Below the pieces are notes generated by a model that saw only the letters and a list, made by a program, of their open reading frames with translations, searched no databases and had not been told where the DNA came from. DNA of 64,000 nt, from positions 248,001-312,000 of the forward strand of contig CAJNYU010002272.1 in NCBI GenBank assembly GCA_905331475.1, given 5' to 3'. Origin of the DNA: Rotaria socialis. Its lineage: Eukaryota; Rotifera; Eurotatoria; Philodinida; Philodinidae. The position numbers and the translations under genes were made by a program. Positions 1-12,100 of the stretch are shown here, piece after piece. Numbering within the stretch: position 1 is the first letter of the stretch; every line of letters begins with the position of its first letter.

Positions 1-674
1 TATTGATCGAAAAGAATAATTTTTCGTTCATAAATTACTTACTTTGAATTGTTAATAAACAACATTCGTTATCGGTCAAATCTTGATATATGCGAGAGAA
101 AAACAAATGAAAATAGATGCTTTTCATTAGCTTTTAAAATTACTTTCACATCATCAAATTGAAAAATCGTGAAAAATAATAAAATATGAATCGACCGTCT
201 GTGACAGAGGAAATTCTTATAGCATCCGTTTTATGTTGATTGTAGATCAGGTTGACCATTAGATTGAATTGACTCTGTAATCAATTGCTTCTTGGCTTGC
301 CAATAACAAAATTAGAGAAAAAAAAATACATCCATCAACAGAACCAAAATTCAATAAGAATAAATTTAGATTTAATTTTCGTGCTTTTTTTTTCGTTGAC
401 ATGAATTAATCATTTTTCAATTAATAATATATACGAGTCGATAGAGAACGAGTTCCTCTAAACCGGAAACTAAAATTCAGCTCTAGGCAATGTCGAGCAC
501 TCGATTTATCAAGGATTTATGAACGCAGCATTTTCTTTCCGGTAGAATTATATTTACCGATTATTTGTAGACGCAATATCCTTTCATTGATTAAAAGGCG
601 GAAAAGCGAATCAATCTTCTAAAAGACAAATTCTGTTTTAGCAAAAATAAAGACTCCTTTATTATTGTTTTTAG
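1..674. other. Non-coding stretch, probable PIG-A intron
   Basis: No PIG-A exon or other coding stretch is recognisable. The polypyrimidine-poor acceptor ending at 674 feeds the first visible PIG-A exon, so this is likely part of a long intron that continues outside the window. Confidence 0.5.
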
Positions 675-1994
675 CAAAGAAAATACTATGTTACGTGCTA
701 ATTTAAAATCATCTAAAGTATCGGTTATTCCCAATGCTGTAGATTCATCAGCATTTACACCTGATACAAATCTTCGGCCATCATCATCCGATGAAAGTAG
801 GAAATAAATCATATAAATCAAATTATTATTATTGATATTTGTTTTTGGTAGTTGTTATTGTTGTTGCCAGTCGTCTTGTTTATCGTAAAGGAATTGATCT
901 TTTAATTGGTATTTTGCCAAAAATTCTTCGAAAATATCCTAATGTTAAATTTCGAATAGGTTGGTTTTTGACTAATTAATTAATTGAAATGAACATTTTT
1001 GTTCATTTTAGCTGGTAACGGGCCAAAAGAAATTGACATCCGTGAAGTAATTGAACGTGAAGGCACTGAAGATCGTGTTGCATTAGGTGAATTATTTTAT
1101 TATAATTATTTTCAAAGAGAAAATACAAATTAATTTTTCTTTAGAGGGTTCAGTAAATCATGATAGAATGCGAGATTTTCTCAATAGTGGCCATATATTT
1201 TTAAATACATCGTTAACAGAAGCATTTTGTATGGCTATCGTTGAAGCTGCGGCTTGTGGGTACGAAAAAAAATTTGTTATTCGTAAAAACCTAATTAAAA
1301 GAATTGCTCAATAGCCTTGAAAAGTGTTGACTTCCAATTCAGATAATCAGATTATCTAAGCTCCTTAAGGGAGAAAACATAAAAAACAAAATTATTTATT
1401 CATCAAACTATATTCTAATATCTATTTGCTTTTTTTAATTGAAGTCTGCTTGTTGTTTCAACAAAAGTTGGTGGAATTCCTGAAGTACTTCCATCCAATG
1501 ATACTCAATCTGATATAATGATTTTATGTGAAGCCAACATAAATGGTTTGTTGAATGATTAATTATCTTTGTTTGTTTCTAATTGAATATGTTTCTTTAA
1601 ATAGATGTTTTTATTGGCTTATGCAATGCTGTTGATAGAATACAGATAGGCCAAATACCGAATGCTAATGAATGGCATAATAAAATAAAAAATTGGTATT
1701 CATGGTCTTGGGTCGCTCAACATACTGAAATCGTTTATGATCACATCATAACTCAAAAATCAATTAATCTTACAGAACGCATATACAAGTTTGTTGAAGT
1801 TCTATAAAAAAAAATTGTGTTATTAATTTTAATTTTAATTATTGTATAGATACACACAATGTGGATTTGTTAGTGGCTTCGTTATGAGTTTTGTAGCTAT
1901 GTTAGCTTATTTAATATTTGTTCTGCTTGATTATAATCAACCAAGACGACTCATTGATTTATCTACTGATTATTCGAAAGACGATTTTGAATAA
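675..1994 (+). CDS. PIGA: PIG-A, GPI N-acetylglucosaminyltransferase catalytic subunit, C-terminal part
   Basis: Catalytic subunit of the ER complex that transfers GlcNAc to phosphatidylinositol, the first step of GPI-anchor synthesis. Seven exons join in frame: 675-796, 852-959, 1012-1086, 1145-1259, 1445-1545, 1605-1788, 1850-1994, giving 282 residues. Visible PIG-A signatures: [29 protein letters not shown], the GT4-family EX7E catalytic motif in [23 protein letters not shown], and a C-terminal membrane segment after YTQCGF. The N-terminal ~200 residues of the family (first Rossmann half) are not found in bases 1-674, and exon 675 begins with the last base of a codon, so this is an internal exon; the missing exons probably lie beyond the window edge across a long intron. 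No frameshift or stop is seen, so I treat it as a functional partial gene. The F-box gene starts 52 bp after its stop. Confidence 0.93.
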
Positions 1995-2023
1995 TTGGTC
2001 TTTTTATTGATTAATATCATTTT

Positions 2024-2035
2024 TTTTTCTTCTAG
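2024..2035 (+). promoter_or_regulatory. Splice acceptor between PIG-A and F-box genes, candidate trans-splice site
   Basis: A strong polypyrimidine tract followed by CTAG lies in the only 52 bp separating the PIG-A stop (1992-1994) and the F-box ATG (2047). No coding exon needs it. It could receive a spliced leader, which is known in bdelloid rotifers, or a 5'UTR intron. The choice between the two is inference. Confidence 0.4.
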
Positions 2036-2046
2036 ATATAAGATTA

Positions 2047-5000
2047 ATGAAAGGTCATTTCGAACTTTTAGCAAATGAACTTATACATGAAGTATTTGAT
2101 TATTTATCCTCTTTTGATTTAATTAAAAGTTTCAGTAAATTAAACAAACGATTTTCTCATCTTATATCTCAACGTATAGTAAAAATTGATTTATCACATT
2201 TATCGAAAAGTCAATATGAAAATTTAACTCATATTATACCATTAAATCAAATATATTTTTTAAAAATTTCAAATAAATGGACCATAAATATTCTATCACG
2301 TATCTTATTTAATTTGATGAATAATCTTCAAGTATTAATATTATATCATATTAATTATAATGATATACGAAATTTATTTGCGTCAAAAAGTGTGTTTTTA
2401 GTTTTTCAACAACTGAATACATTAAAAATTCAATCAACAAATTTCAATGGACTTGATGGACAAAGAATATTTGTATTAAGAAAAATATTTTCTCAAATGC
2501 CAAAATTACGCGTTTGTCAAATACCATTGATGGATATAAATGATTTTGATGATTTAACACCTACCTCTACATTGCAACAATTAATTCTTGACTATTGTAC
2601 GATGATTTGTTTAGGTAAATAGAATTTTTATTTTTAATAACTAAATCTACGTAGGGGTAGGCAAGAAAAAAAGTATAATTAAATGAATACTTGAATAAAA
2701 ATTAAAAATAACACTACGATGTATGAACCTATGCTTTGTTTCATTGATGAGTTCGCTTTTTTGTCAATAACCATTGCGGGTTTTGGTATAGTTGAATTCC
2801 ATTTAGTAAAGTCTGTAATAATCCTTTGAATTTTTAGAATTCTATCAAGCCGGTTGCAAACGTTTTTATTGCATTTGTATTCCAGTGTTTCTTGGTCTTT
2901 TCCTATTGATTTCGGTTCGTGATATTTAATATAACTGTTGACGATAGGTAAATTGTCGGAATCACATTTTTGAATTTTGCTATTTTGTTCATGATTGTAT
3001 GGATAATTTGTATAATTTGTATAACATAAACCAAATTGACATCGTCGCGATTGTTTATCGCCTGCAATACTGCTATTAATACATTGTCGTTGTGAGCCAG
3101 TTCCGATTAGTAAAGTATCATTCTGCAACTTTTTTCGTATCGAAGCCAAATGTGATTGAACTTCTGTTACTAAGTTAGCAATTGTTTCTAAATAAAAATC
3201 TCTGGCGCAATCATTTTTTATATTACAACCATATGTTCGTTTTATTTCATTTTGTTGATTGGAAATACTTCTGAGGCCTAAGGTTATTTCTTGAATAAGA
3301 TATTCACTTGGTTCCTGGCCTTCAAATACACTTGTATCATTGCTAGCTTTACATGTAATATTAATTTGTTTAGTATTATAATCGAGGCGATATTCAATAT
3401 TACAAGCTAATGCATAATCGTAGATATTTGTTGTTAGATTGTCATCATTTTGGTGTTCTGGAGGAAATGTTGATGAGTGAGAAAATGGAAGGTTAACTAT
3501 TGAACAAGATGTACAGAGAATATAGTTGTTATCATTAATAGCGAAAGAATCCTTAATAAAGATGCATGACAAAAAGATTAGACAGCAGAAGAACCGCATG
3601 CCGATTGCTATCGATCAGTGAATGAATGAATGAATGAATGAATGAATGAGTGGTGGAAGACTGTATGCGTGTTTGGCTTATCTCCTCACTTGACGAAACT
3701 ATGTCTGCATCCCATCGAATGAAAAACGAGCGGAAGCAGAAGAAAAAATAGCGCGCTCGCAGACACACAAACCAGTTCCCGTTCTTAACGACCTTTTAGG
3801 TGTAGCTATATCCTCTCGAGAAACACAGAGAGAGCTTGGAAATGATAGAAAGAAAATCACCTAACAAAAAAGGGCATCTAGAATAACAAGAGGAAAGAAG
3901 AATCCAATGTACTAAATGTCAATATGATTAAAAACTATACCACAGCACGATTTTTTTAGAGAAAAAGAAAAAGAAACTTCTATCGAATAATACAATTTTT
4001 CGATAATGATAAATAGAGAACAAGTCACACTGACAAAAAGAAATGAAAAAAAATCAATTAGTCAGAGCCCAAGCATAGATCAATGTGTTTTTCTTTCCAA
4101 TTTTTTCTCTGTGAACAGAAAAAAAGCAATGATTGGCACATGTCATTTTCTGTTGACAATAATACAGCCATACTGATGGAAATTGAAGCTATTTTGGACA
4201 TGAAACAAATATTGCCCTTGAAAGTTGTGGCCTGTCGACAAATATATATATATATATATATACGGGTCGCTAGAGTAAAGAATAAACAGGATGTTTGGTA
4301 TTTTGCACTTATGGGAAGCCAAAAAAAGAATGTCTTTCTTCACTATCGGGTTATTATTGTTCTTACTAATAATACTATGTAAATGATTACAAATTTATTC
4401 CAAGTTCATTATTGAGATTAGGATATTGAATATGATCTATTTTTTTCAATTTTTGATTGATGACACTGTCTCAATGTTAAGTCAATAGTAAATGATATGA
4501 TTAGAAAATAAAAGAAAAGTGATAATGTGTTAATTAACTGAGATCATGATACTGCGAACAGAAAAAAAAACAAGATGTATGCTTAGAGACCTTCTACCGA
4601 TTCCTGTAGTGCTTGATAAATGTCAAAATTCAATGTCATTGATATACTATTTTTTTGTTAATCGACATAGCTAAACATTACTTGAAATATTTTCGATAAC
4701 ATATCTTGATTGATTTCCATACTTCAATAGTAATATGTGGGAAAGCTCGGATAATACTTTAGTGTTATTACTTCTCGTGTGTCATTAATAACAAAAAGAG
4801 AGAAGAGGAACACATAATCTTCTGTCTATGCATTTATACCCGGAAGGCCTTATGCATTTTGTAAAGAGAAGAACAATAGATGAATTAACATAAAAGAAAA
4901 AAAATGATTAAAAAATATTTGTTTTTCTTATTAAATAGATCGATTATTAAATTATATTCCAAATGTTCAATCATTATCTATTCGTCTATATATTGATTTA

Positions 5001-6178
5001 CAGAATTTTTCAAAAGATTTATCAATTACAAAAGTTCACTCAGTAAAATCAAATATTCGTTCATTAGAAATATCAACAATAAATAATATACCATTTAATC
5101 ATATTGAAGATTTATTTAAAAAATCATTTAGTCATTTAGAAACTTTAAAGTTTTTTTTCAAAACTGACGCTTTAAGTCAATCAAGTCTCGATTATATTGA
5201 TTCTAAACGATGGGAATGTTTACTTCGATCAATTTTATCTTTGCAACATTTTCATTTTTGTATTGAAATACCTGTAGAATCAGAAATAATATCGAATTCA
5301 TTTCAAAAAAATCAATTTTTTTCTAAACGAAACTGGAAGTTTTCTTCGCAAGTTTATACATATTCATTTAATACAATTTTACGTATACATACTGATCCGT
5401 ATCCTAAGCGATCGCTTGATATTATGTAAGTGTTAGATGATTCTTTTTTCTTTTTCTTCTTCTTAAATTTCGTTCTATTGTATTTTTTAGTCCGTCAAAG
5501 TTATTCGCGGATAATATTAATATTAATAATAATAATGATGATGATGATAGTATGTATTCAAATGTACGTAATCTTCGTATATTAATTGATTCTATTTCGA
5601 CAAGTACCCTTAATAATTTATCAACAGTTATCTATAAAAATGTCACGTCATTAACACTTATATCAAATAGAACATTCAATGAGCAAGTATTTCTTACGTA
5701 TTTATTTTCAATAATCAATCGAGATAAAATCATTTATTTAAACATTCAATTAGATAATTGTTCAAAGAATTTTCTTTTAAATTTTATTCAGAATCTTAAA
5801 AATCTCTCTTCTTTAACAATATCAACATATCAAAGCTGGCCAAAATTAATTCAATTAACATCATATATATCAAAAAGTAATATTCGATTATTAACTGTTT
5901 ATGAAGTACTAATGGATTTTAATCAATTTGAACTTTTACATCAATTATTTAATCAACTAGAAACCGTATCAGTTAATATAACATCAATTGAAGATTGTTA
6001 TCGATTATTGACATTACTATTTATCGGAAATAAACGAAGACAGGTAGAACGTTTAAGATCATTAGCAATAAAATGTGATTTTCATGAACCGGATGCAATA
6101 GCAAATTGGGTACGATCGAACGTCCTTAGAAAACTATCATATAAATGTACGACAAGTGCTTTAATGATTTGGCTCTGA
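2047..6178 (+). CDS. F-box domain protein, bdelloid-type leucine-rich family
   Basis: Predicted substrate-recruiting subunit of an SCF ubiquitin ligase. Exons 2047-2614, 4939-5425 and 5491-6178 join in frame (phase 1, then phase 2) to give 580 residues. Residues ~4-45 (FELLANELIHEVFDYLSS...) are an F-box. The rest has irregular Leu/Ile-rich repeats, as in the large F-box families of bdelloid rotifers, with no other domain recognised. The first intron is 2,324 bp, far longer than the usual 50-70 bp, and holds an antisense gene (2679-3599). An AATAAA lies at 6263-6268. An alternative is two separate genes, but the in-frame join and matching composition argue for one. The acidic run of four Asp codons near 5536 is low complexity. 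Confidence 0.8.
2679..3599 (-). CDS. Secreted, probably GPI-anchored Cys-rich protein nested in an intron
   Basis: Single-exon protein of 306 residues. Residues 1-20 form a signal peptide (hydrophobic LIFLSCIFI core, small residues near SFA). The mature part has about a dozen cysteines, several N-glycosylation sites (NIT, NDT, NYT, NSS) and a CNKNVCNR segment near residue 245, slightly like the Cys-Asn ending of Ly6/uPAR domains. The C-terminus is a hydrophobic tail (SYIVVLFLIFIQVFI) after a small-residue stretch (NSSMKQSIGS), the layout of a GPI-attachment signal. No family is recognised. It lies wholly inside the first intron of the F-box gene on the opposite strand. An AATAAA in its sense (plus positions 2627-2632) sits 47 bp after its stop and only ~12 bp from the host 5' splice site. 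Function unknown; a type I membrane protein is possible. Confidence 0.72.
   Translation of the reverse strand: MRFFCCLIFLSCIFIKDSFAINDNNYILCTSCSIVNLPFSHSSTFPPEHQNDDNLTTNIYDYALACNIEYRLDYNTKQINITCKASNDTSVFEGQEPSEYLIQEITLGLRSISNQQNEIKRTYGCNIKNDCARDFYLETIANLVTEVQSHLASIRKKLQNDTLLIGTGSQRQCINSSIAGDKQSRRCQFGLCYTNYTNYPYNHEQNSKIQKCDSDNLPIVNSYIKYHEPKSIGKDQETLEYKCNKNVCNRLDRILKIQRIITDFTKWNSTIPKPAMVIDKKANSSMKQSIGSYIVVLFLIFIQVFI
3619..3650. repeat. (TGAA)n microsatellite
   Basis: About eight copies of TGAA lie just upstream of the nested gene's ATG, so probably in its promoter or 5'UTR. Confidence 0.9.
3660..4938. other. Remainder of the F-box gene's long intron
   Basis: No coding exon is seen. It contains a TA dinucleotide run at 4242-4261 and the presumed promoter of the nested antisense gene near 3600-3900. 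It ends at the AG acceptor 4937-4938. Confidence 0.6.
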
Positions 6179-8791
6179 AACACATATATAACCTACAGTT
6201 TCAGTTTTACCATTTCCGTAGAGAATCGTATTTTCTTGTAATAGATTTTATTTTTCATATTAAATAAATTAGTTCACACATTAGAATATATGAAGTAAGA
6301 TATATTTGCTTATTGTGACTTTTATCTGATGAAAGTTGTATTAACTGTTGAATAATTTATTTATATATATAAACGTCCGTTCTAATTTATCTATCGTTCA
6401 ATCAAAAACTACTTCCGTCAAGTATTTCTATTTCCGTGTTAGAACTAACAAATTAATTGTATTGTTGAAACTCGCTCAGTAACAACCAAAACAAGATTTA
6501 AAAAAGCATTTATTGGCGAAGTTAGCCGTTTCGTTTCAGAAGTACTTGAATGTTTGCCTTTTCTTTTGCGTCCTTCAAGATGTTCTATCTATCTATCTTC
6601 ATTAGAGTGTCTATTCTCTATCTATTGATCAGCGATGAGTCCGATAGATCAAATTGATTTTATCGTCATATGACTTGAACTCGACCTTGGCTCTATGTGT
6701 CAAGTAGTATGTATTCACTCATATATATATATATATATATAAACAAAGTATCTTTTTAATTAATCAATGTCGATTTCATCGGTCTATTTGCTCTAGTTTT
6801 ATGCAATAATCCATAAAAGAGACATAGAATCTACCTAAATGATCAATCTGAAATAAAGAAATAAAATAAAGATTTATAATATAAATTTCATGTCTCACTG
6901 CGAAAACATATTAAAATTATCAAAAAAATTATAATTATTTTTGTAAATAAAATTCTATAGAAGTCTTATTTTCTAGCTTTATTATTATATTAAGTATTCA
7001 TCTACTAAGATATTGAAACAGATTGTTTTAATGCTCTCATATTTTTCATTCGTTGAATGAAAAAGAATTGATTAGAAACTATTACTTCAAGGCTATCTTT
7101 TCAGTTGAAAGTAGCAGCTGGTGGTGATATATTCTATACTTTAGATATCATTAAATATGTTTCTTGATAATTATTTCAATATGCTGTATTTCTTTTTTTT
7201 GCGTCGTTTTATAAGTCTTCTTTTTCTTTTATTCTTTCCCAATAGGGATATCATTAGCAGAATATCTACTTTCTATATTCACCATGAACTTTTCTCAATA
7301 TTTGACATTAGATCGTCTATACATAACTGATATTGTTAATGGCATCGTGTGCAGTCTTACGACATTTTATGATATTTCACAGTTCTTTTCTGTAGACAAG
7401 GTTAATAAATACCTGTATATTTACTTTGTTTGTATGTTCTATTCATGTCTTTATTGATCTTTTCCTTTGTTCGCGCTAGAAGATATATGATTACAAGTGA
7501 GATATACATAATAGCTCATACGGTAATCATAAGAGTAGGATTGCCGCCAGCTGGTATGTATATGTTAAGCAAATCATTTCTAGGTTGATTATAGAACTCC
7601 CATATTGTCACTCTCATTTTATGTATCATTATAAATCATCACCAGATAAGATGAAAAATGCAATGCAAAAGAAAACCATGCAATTGCTTTTTGTGTCTGT
7701 TCTTCTTCTTATCATAAAGAACATATTGTTCATGATGCCCAAGATTATGCGCCTGTTTGACAATTATACTATCACTATTTATCATAATGATTGCGCTCAT
7801 GTTGATAGATTTCTATTGTCAACTTTTGTTTGCTCTTTGCCCATGTGTCAAGTCTGTGATCGAGTATATCAAGAGTTATTTTAAACTCTAGTATTGTCAA
7901 TGAAGAATGTTCATTTGATTGCTTAGAGATTTTATAACAGCTTTCAAAGAAACTAATTATAAGAAAAGCAAATTATTGTAAAATTGATGCATATCTTAAT
8001 TGAAAAGGAAGAGAACAGAACGTGATAAGAAACTAATGATTATTTTTATAGTAATTATTATTCTTCAAAGTCATCAGAGACGATCATAAAACTGACACGG
8101 TTATTATGTAACTACACTATTATATATAAATGTGCGTGTGTGTACATCGAAAGTGACATTCAATTGTTTCTATTCCTACATCTAAGCTATATACCTAAGC
8201 ATACATTTAATTGCTTTCATGTTTGAAAAGACTGGTCATATTAATTTATCATTGAGCTTCGTTTTGAGTCTTGAAGTTGCGTGTGCACTTAGTACTCGAT
8301 ATATATATATAATGAATATAATATAAAAAAAGTAATCAGTAACTGATTATTGTGCAGTGCAATATTAGATGGACTATAATTTGGTCAAAAATTTTAAATT
8401 AAAAGAAAATTAAGAAGAAAGTAATTGTGGAAGAAGATCTCTATCGGACTAGAATCATACTGACATAGAAATATATTATAGTAAGGAAAAACAAAGGAAT
8501 AACTTTCAAAAGAATTTTTCCCTAATCAAACTATTTCTAGATGTAGTTTGAAGTTAACATCGTAACAATAGTTACATGTACATACCAAGCAACGCATAAC
8601 TGAAGAGAGAGAGAGAGAGAGAGAGAATTAAAGATTTGAATGCGAAATAAATTTTTGTTTTTTTCGCAACAAGCGATGTTAAACCTTCTAAATAATTGAT
8701 TATATCTATTAGATCATTATACTATTGTTTGACTATGAGATTATCCGTATGTTATTGATGTGCGTTTGCTTTTCATGACTTCATTCTTGTA
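6179..8791. other. Intergenic, no gene recognised
   Basis: AT-rich sequence with a TA run (6721-6740) and a GA run (8602-8627). Short open frames here show no family signature and no coherent splice pattern. Confidence 0.6.
8602..8627. repeat. (GA)n microsatellite
   Basis: A near-perfect GA dinucleotide run of about 24 bp in intergenic DNA. Confidence 0.9.
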
Positions 8792-9142
8792 CTAAAAGGA
8801 AAGTATGTAACTGACGAAAATGTATTTTGTATCATTGAAAAAAATGTTAACAAATGATTGAATATTTGCACGATTGACTCGTAATAAATAACTAAAACAG
8901 CTGCAATATGATAAATAAAATAGAAAGATAAGAAAATATTCCAGTTGATCGATAGAAGGAAATACCATTAGTGCTATTACAATTAGGAGCAGTAAATTCC
9001 ATTGAGAAAAAGAAACTTTCACGAGCCATTGATCTCGAAAATATTCTAATGAACCATCAAGTCTTTTCATATAGTCCTTCAACGGTTCTTTTCTTGTGAC
9101 TAATTCAATAAATATGTGTTCAAGGACACTAAATAAAAACAT
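8792..9142 (-). CDS. Doubtful hydrophobic 116-residue open frame
   Basis: An ATG-started frame with two or three hydrophobic stretches (NLLLLIVIALMVF and LEYFLIFLFYLSY) after a charged segment (RKEPLKDYMKRLD). A TTTAG acceptor-like site lies within its first codons, so it could instead be an exon or relic of a membrane protein. No family is recognised, no partner exons were found, and chance is a real possibility in DNA this AT-rich. Confidence 0.18.
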   Translation of the reverse strand: MFLFSVLEHIFIELVTRKEPLKDYMKRLDGSLEYFRDQWLVKVSFSQWNLLLLIVIALMVFPSIDQLEYFLIFLFYLSYCSCFSYLLRVNRANIQSFVNIFFNDTKYIFVSYILSF

Positions 9143-12100
9143 TCATTTTTGTTCTGCATATGTATGGATTCGAATTTTTTCCTTCAAAGGAGTGAAGACA
9201 CTATTGACATTTAACAAGAAATAAAATTTTATGAGATTTATTTCAACCGATAGAATATTCAACCCATTAGATAGTTATATTTAAATGCTGTTTAATGGTT
9301 AAAAATTATGATGTTCTATTTTTGTGTATTTTGATTATTGTCTAGTGTTTTAACTGACTATTAAGTAACCAGATATATCTCTTCGATAAAGCACTTTTGG
9401 ATATCAGTGAGATTTATCACAAAGTAACACATGTGTTTCAAAAGTTTGATTTATGAACCTTCGACTTATGTCTAAACGTTCTTATTGATGAATATGATAA
9501 GAATAATACCAATTGAAAGAGTTACATAAAAAAATGTCTAGAAAGTGTAAAATTTACACGTATTACAGTATAAATAGAGACAATATTCTGTCCTATGTAC
9601 GATTATATGTTAGAAATTGCTTTGATCTTTACTAATCTTAGTAATTCTACCATATTTTTCATTTTAAAATCAGTTAGCATGATTCTGTGTTACATAACTG
9701 ATGTATCCGAATATATAAATTAAATTGATTTTTTGTCTCATCCGTTCAAAATAAAAAACCAACGATTACATTCATTTTTGAAACGAAAAAGAATTCGACG
9801 AACGATTTTATTTATGCTTAAATATCACAAGCTCTGATAGTAATCTATCGGAAAGCAAAATAATGAAATATCTTTACCATATTCCGACAACATAAGTCAA
9901 TTTTTGACAGAGATAGAGAATCATTATCATTGCTCATTAAAATATCGCCGATTTTTTTATCAGCTTATTGAAAAATTAATTTTTCTTCGTACGCTAACTA
10001 GTGATAATTAACACAAATCAACGAAAAAAATCCTACTATCTATGTTTTCAGGCGAATCCGATTGCCTAGACTCTTTTCGCCAATCATCTCGGCGAAAAGA
10101 TTTCTTGAATTCCATCAACTAATGAACATACTCTGTTCATATTAGCGAAAACAGACAAAGTGCTGAACACTGCCTAGTAGTTTGATGGACTTTTTCTTAG
10201 TGCTTTGAACTTGCCATTATCATTGATTGATGAAAAATTACTTTAGTGAAATAATACATCAAAAAGCTCTACGATATGAATTATACAAAAAAACTTTTTT
10301 GTATACTATGGTGTATATATAATTGTGTGTACATGCAACTATCCCAGAAAAAATTGCATATGGCTACAGTCGTACATGTTTTTTTCAGAAGTTTTTCATA
10401 TTAACTTGTATAGGAATGTTTTTTCAAGTTTCAAATACGCTTGATAAGCAAGAATGGTAAATACAATCAACAAAACATTGTGAAACGCAAAGAAACACTT
10501 CGCATAATAGTCTGAAAATCTCATGTCTATCGATAATAGTTTATCAAAGATTGGCAGTTTTTCTTCTGTAACTTAATAATAATAATAACACTTCTAGCTA
10601 TGTCGGTGCTTAAAGTTTTGCTCGTAAAATCAAAATTTTTAGATTCTAGTTTATTGTTTAGAAAAATATGAACTTGATGAGTTCGAGGACATCGTAGAGA
10701 GACCCTATCATTTTTGTTATGAACTAATTCTTGCATAGACAATATATCTGACATGAACAAATGAAAAAGATAAGAGAAAAAATGATAATGATTCTACACA
10801 ACACAGACTTAACGATGCTCGTGTCTAGAATCAATAGAAAATAGAAACTAGATTATTTTATAATTACATTAATTACATTGACACTAATTCTACATGCATT
10901 CATCAATTTACGAGCTGTCACATATTTAAGATTTCGATTATTTGCTGTACTTTATCAATGGCAAATAGTTTTATTCAGAAAGAAAACAATGAAAATCTTC
11001 GATTTTAAATCCACATAATGCACAGTTTCCTTTTATTTGTTTTTCATATATTAAATCTATGACACAATATGGTTTTTAATTCTATCTATTTTTGTAAATA
11101 TTTTTTCTTAAACCATTCGTATCATTTAGATTGAAATTGCTCAAAATCAATTTTGTCTTCGAGTCATTATCTTCTTAGTTTGATTATTAAATTTCGAAAT
11201 CGTATTCAGTTTCTCTTATGGGTTTCTAAAGTTATCTATGTTCAGTTAATAGCACCCTTAATATAACAAAATTTTATTCACAAAATAATCAATAATATTA
11301 TTGTTATTTTCCAGGGTATTTTAATTATTACTATGATCGATAGTCGTGTGATTTAGCTATCAATGGATTTGTATCATCGATCACGGCACTAAAAAAGAGA
11401 ATACTAGTTATGATCATTGGAACTCAGCGAGAACAATAAATCATTTGTTTCTGTTTTTATTATGATTTTAATAAATAAATGATCAAAGCCCAGAAGCTGA
11501 CATTGAACTAAACGGATTGTGAGCATATTTCATTACTTCTTTGACATCATTTAGAAGCGACAAAAAAATCAGTGTTGTCATCCAACTACGACTATTATCC
11601 TGTGAAGCTTCATTCGCTTGAATTTATTTAGCAGAACACGTGACAAAACAAAATACATATATTTATATCAGAAAATATTCCTCTGTTACGCTTCTTGATG
11701 GAGCCGATTCTTGAAAAATAATCTTGGTTAAATATCAATCCTTTGATTTTTATATTGTGTCCGAGAAAATATCAAATTCATTTGCTTAGTAAGTTTGCTC
11801 TTTGTTTCAAAGAACATGCGAATTAGTTGACCATTTAAAGTTAACTGATTTCTAATTTACGTTATTGTTGGTTGTTATTTGTTTGTATCATGTTACAAAG
11901 TAGGTTTGAACATTGTGATACTCATTTCGATCTATGCCTATTTAAATATTTTGAGAATATCAAAGAAAATGAAATGGCTAAAGTATTCATATTCTCTATT
12001 TACTTTTGCTCAATCATTATCAAATTTTTTTAGAGAGTATGGATTTCTAACGCCAACTAGAACTACGTTGGCAAGTTCGTTTATTTTTAACTTAAATTTA

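Noticed and set aside
7585..7884. 99-residue plus-strand open frame
   Set aside because: No family signature, no splice partners, composition of translated AT-rich spacer.
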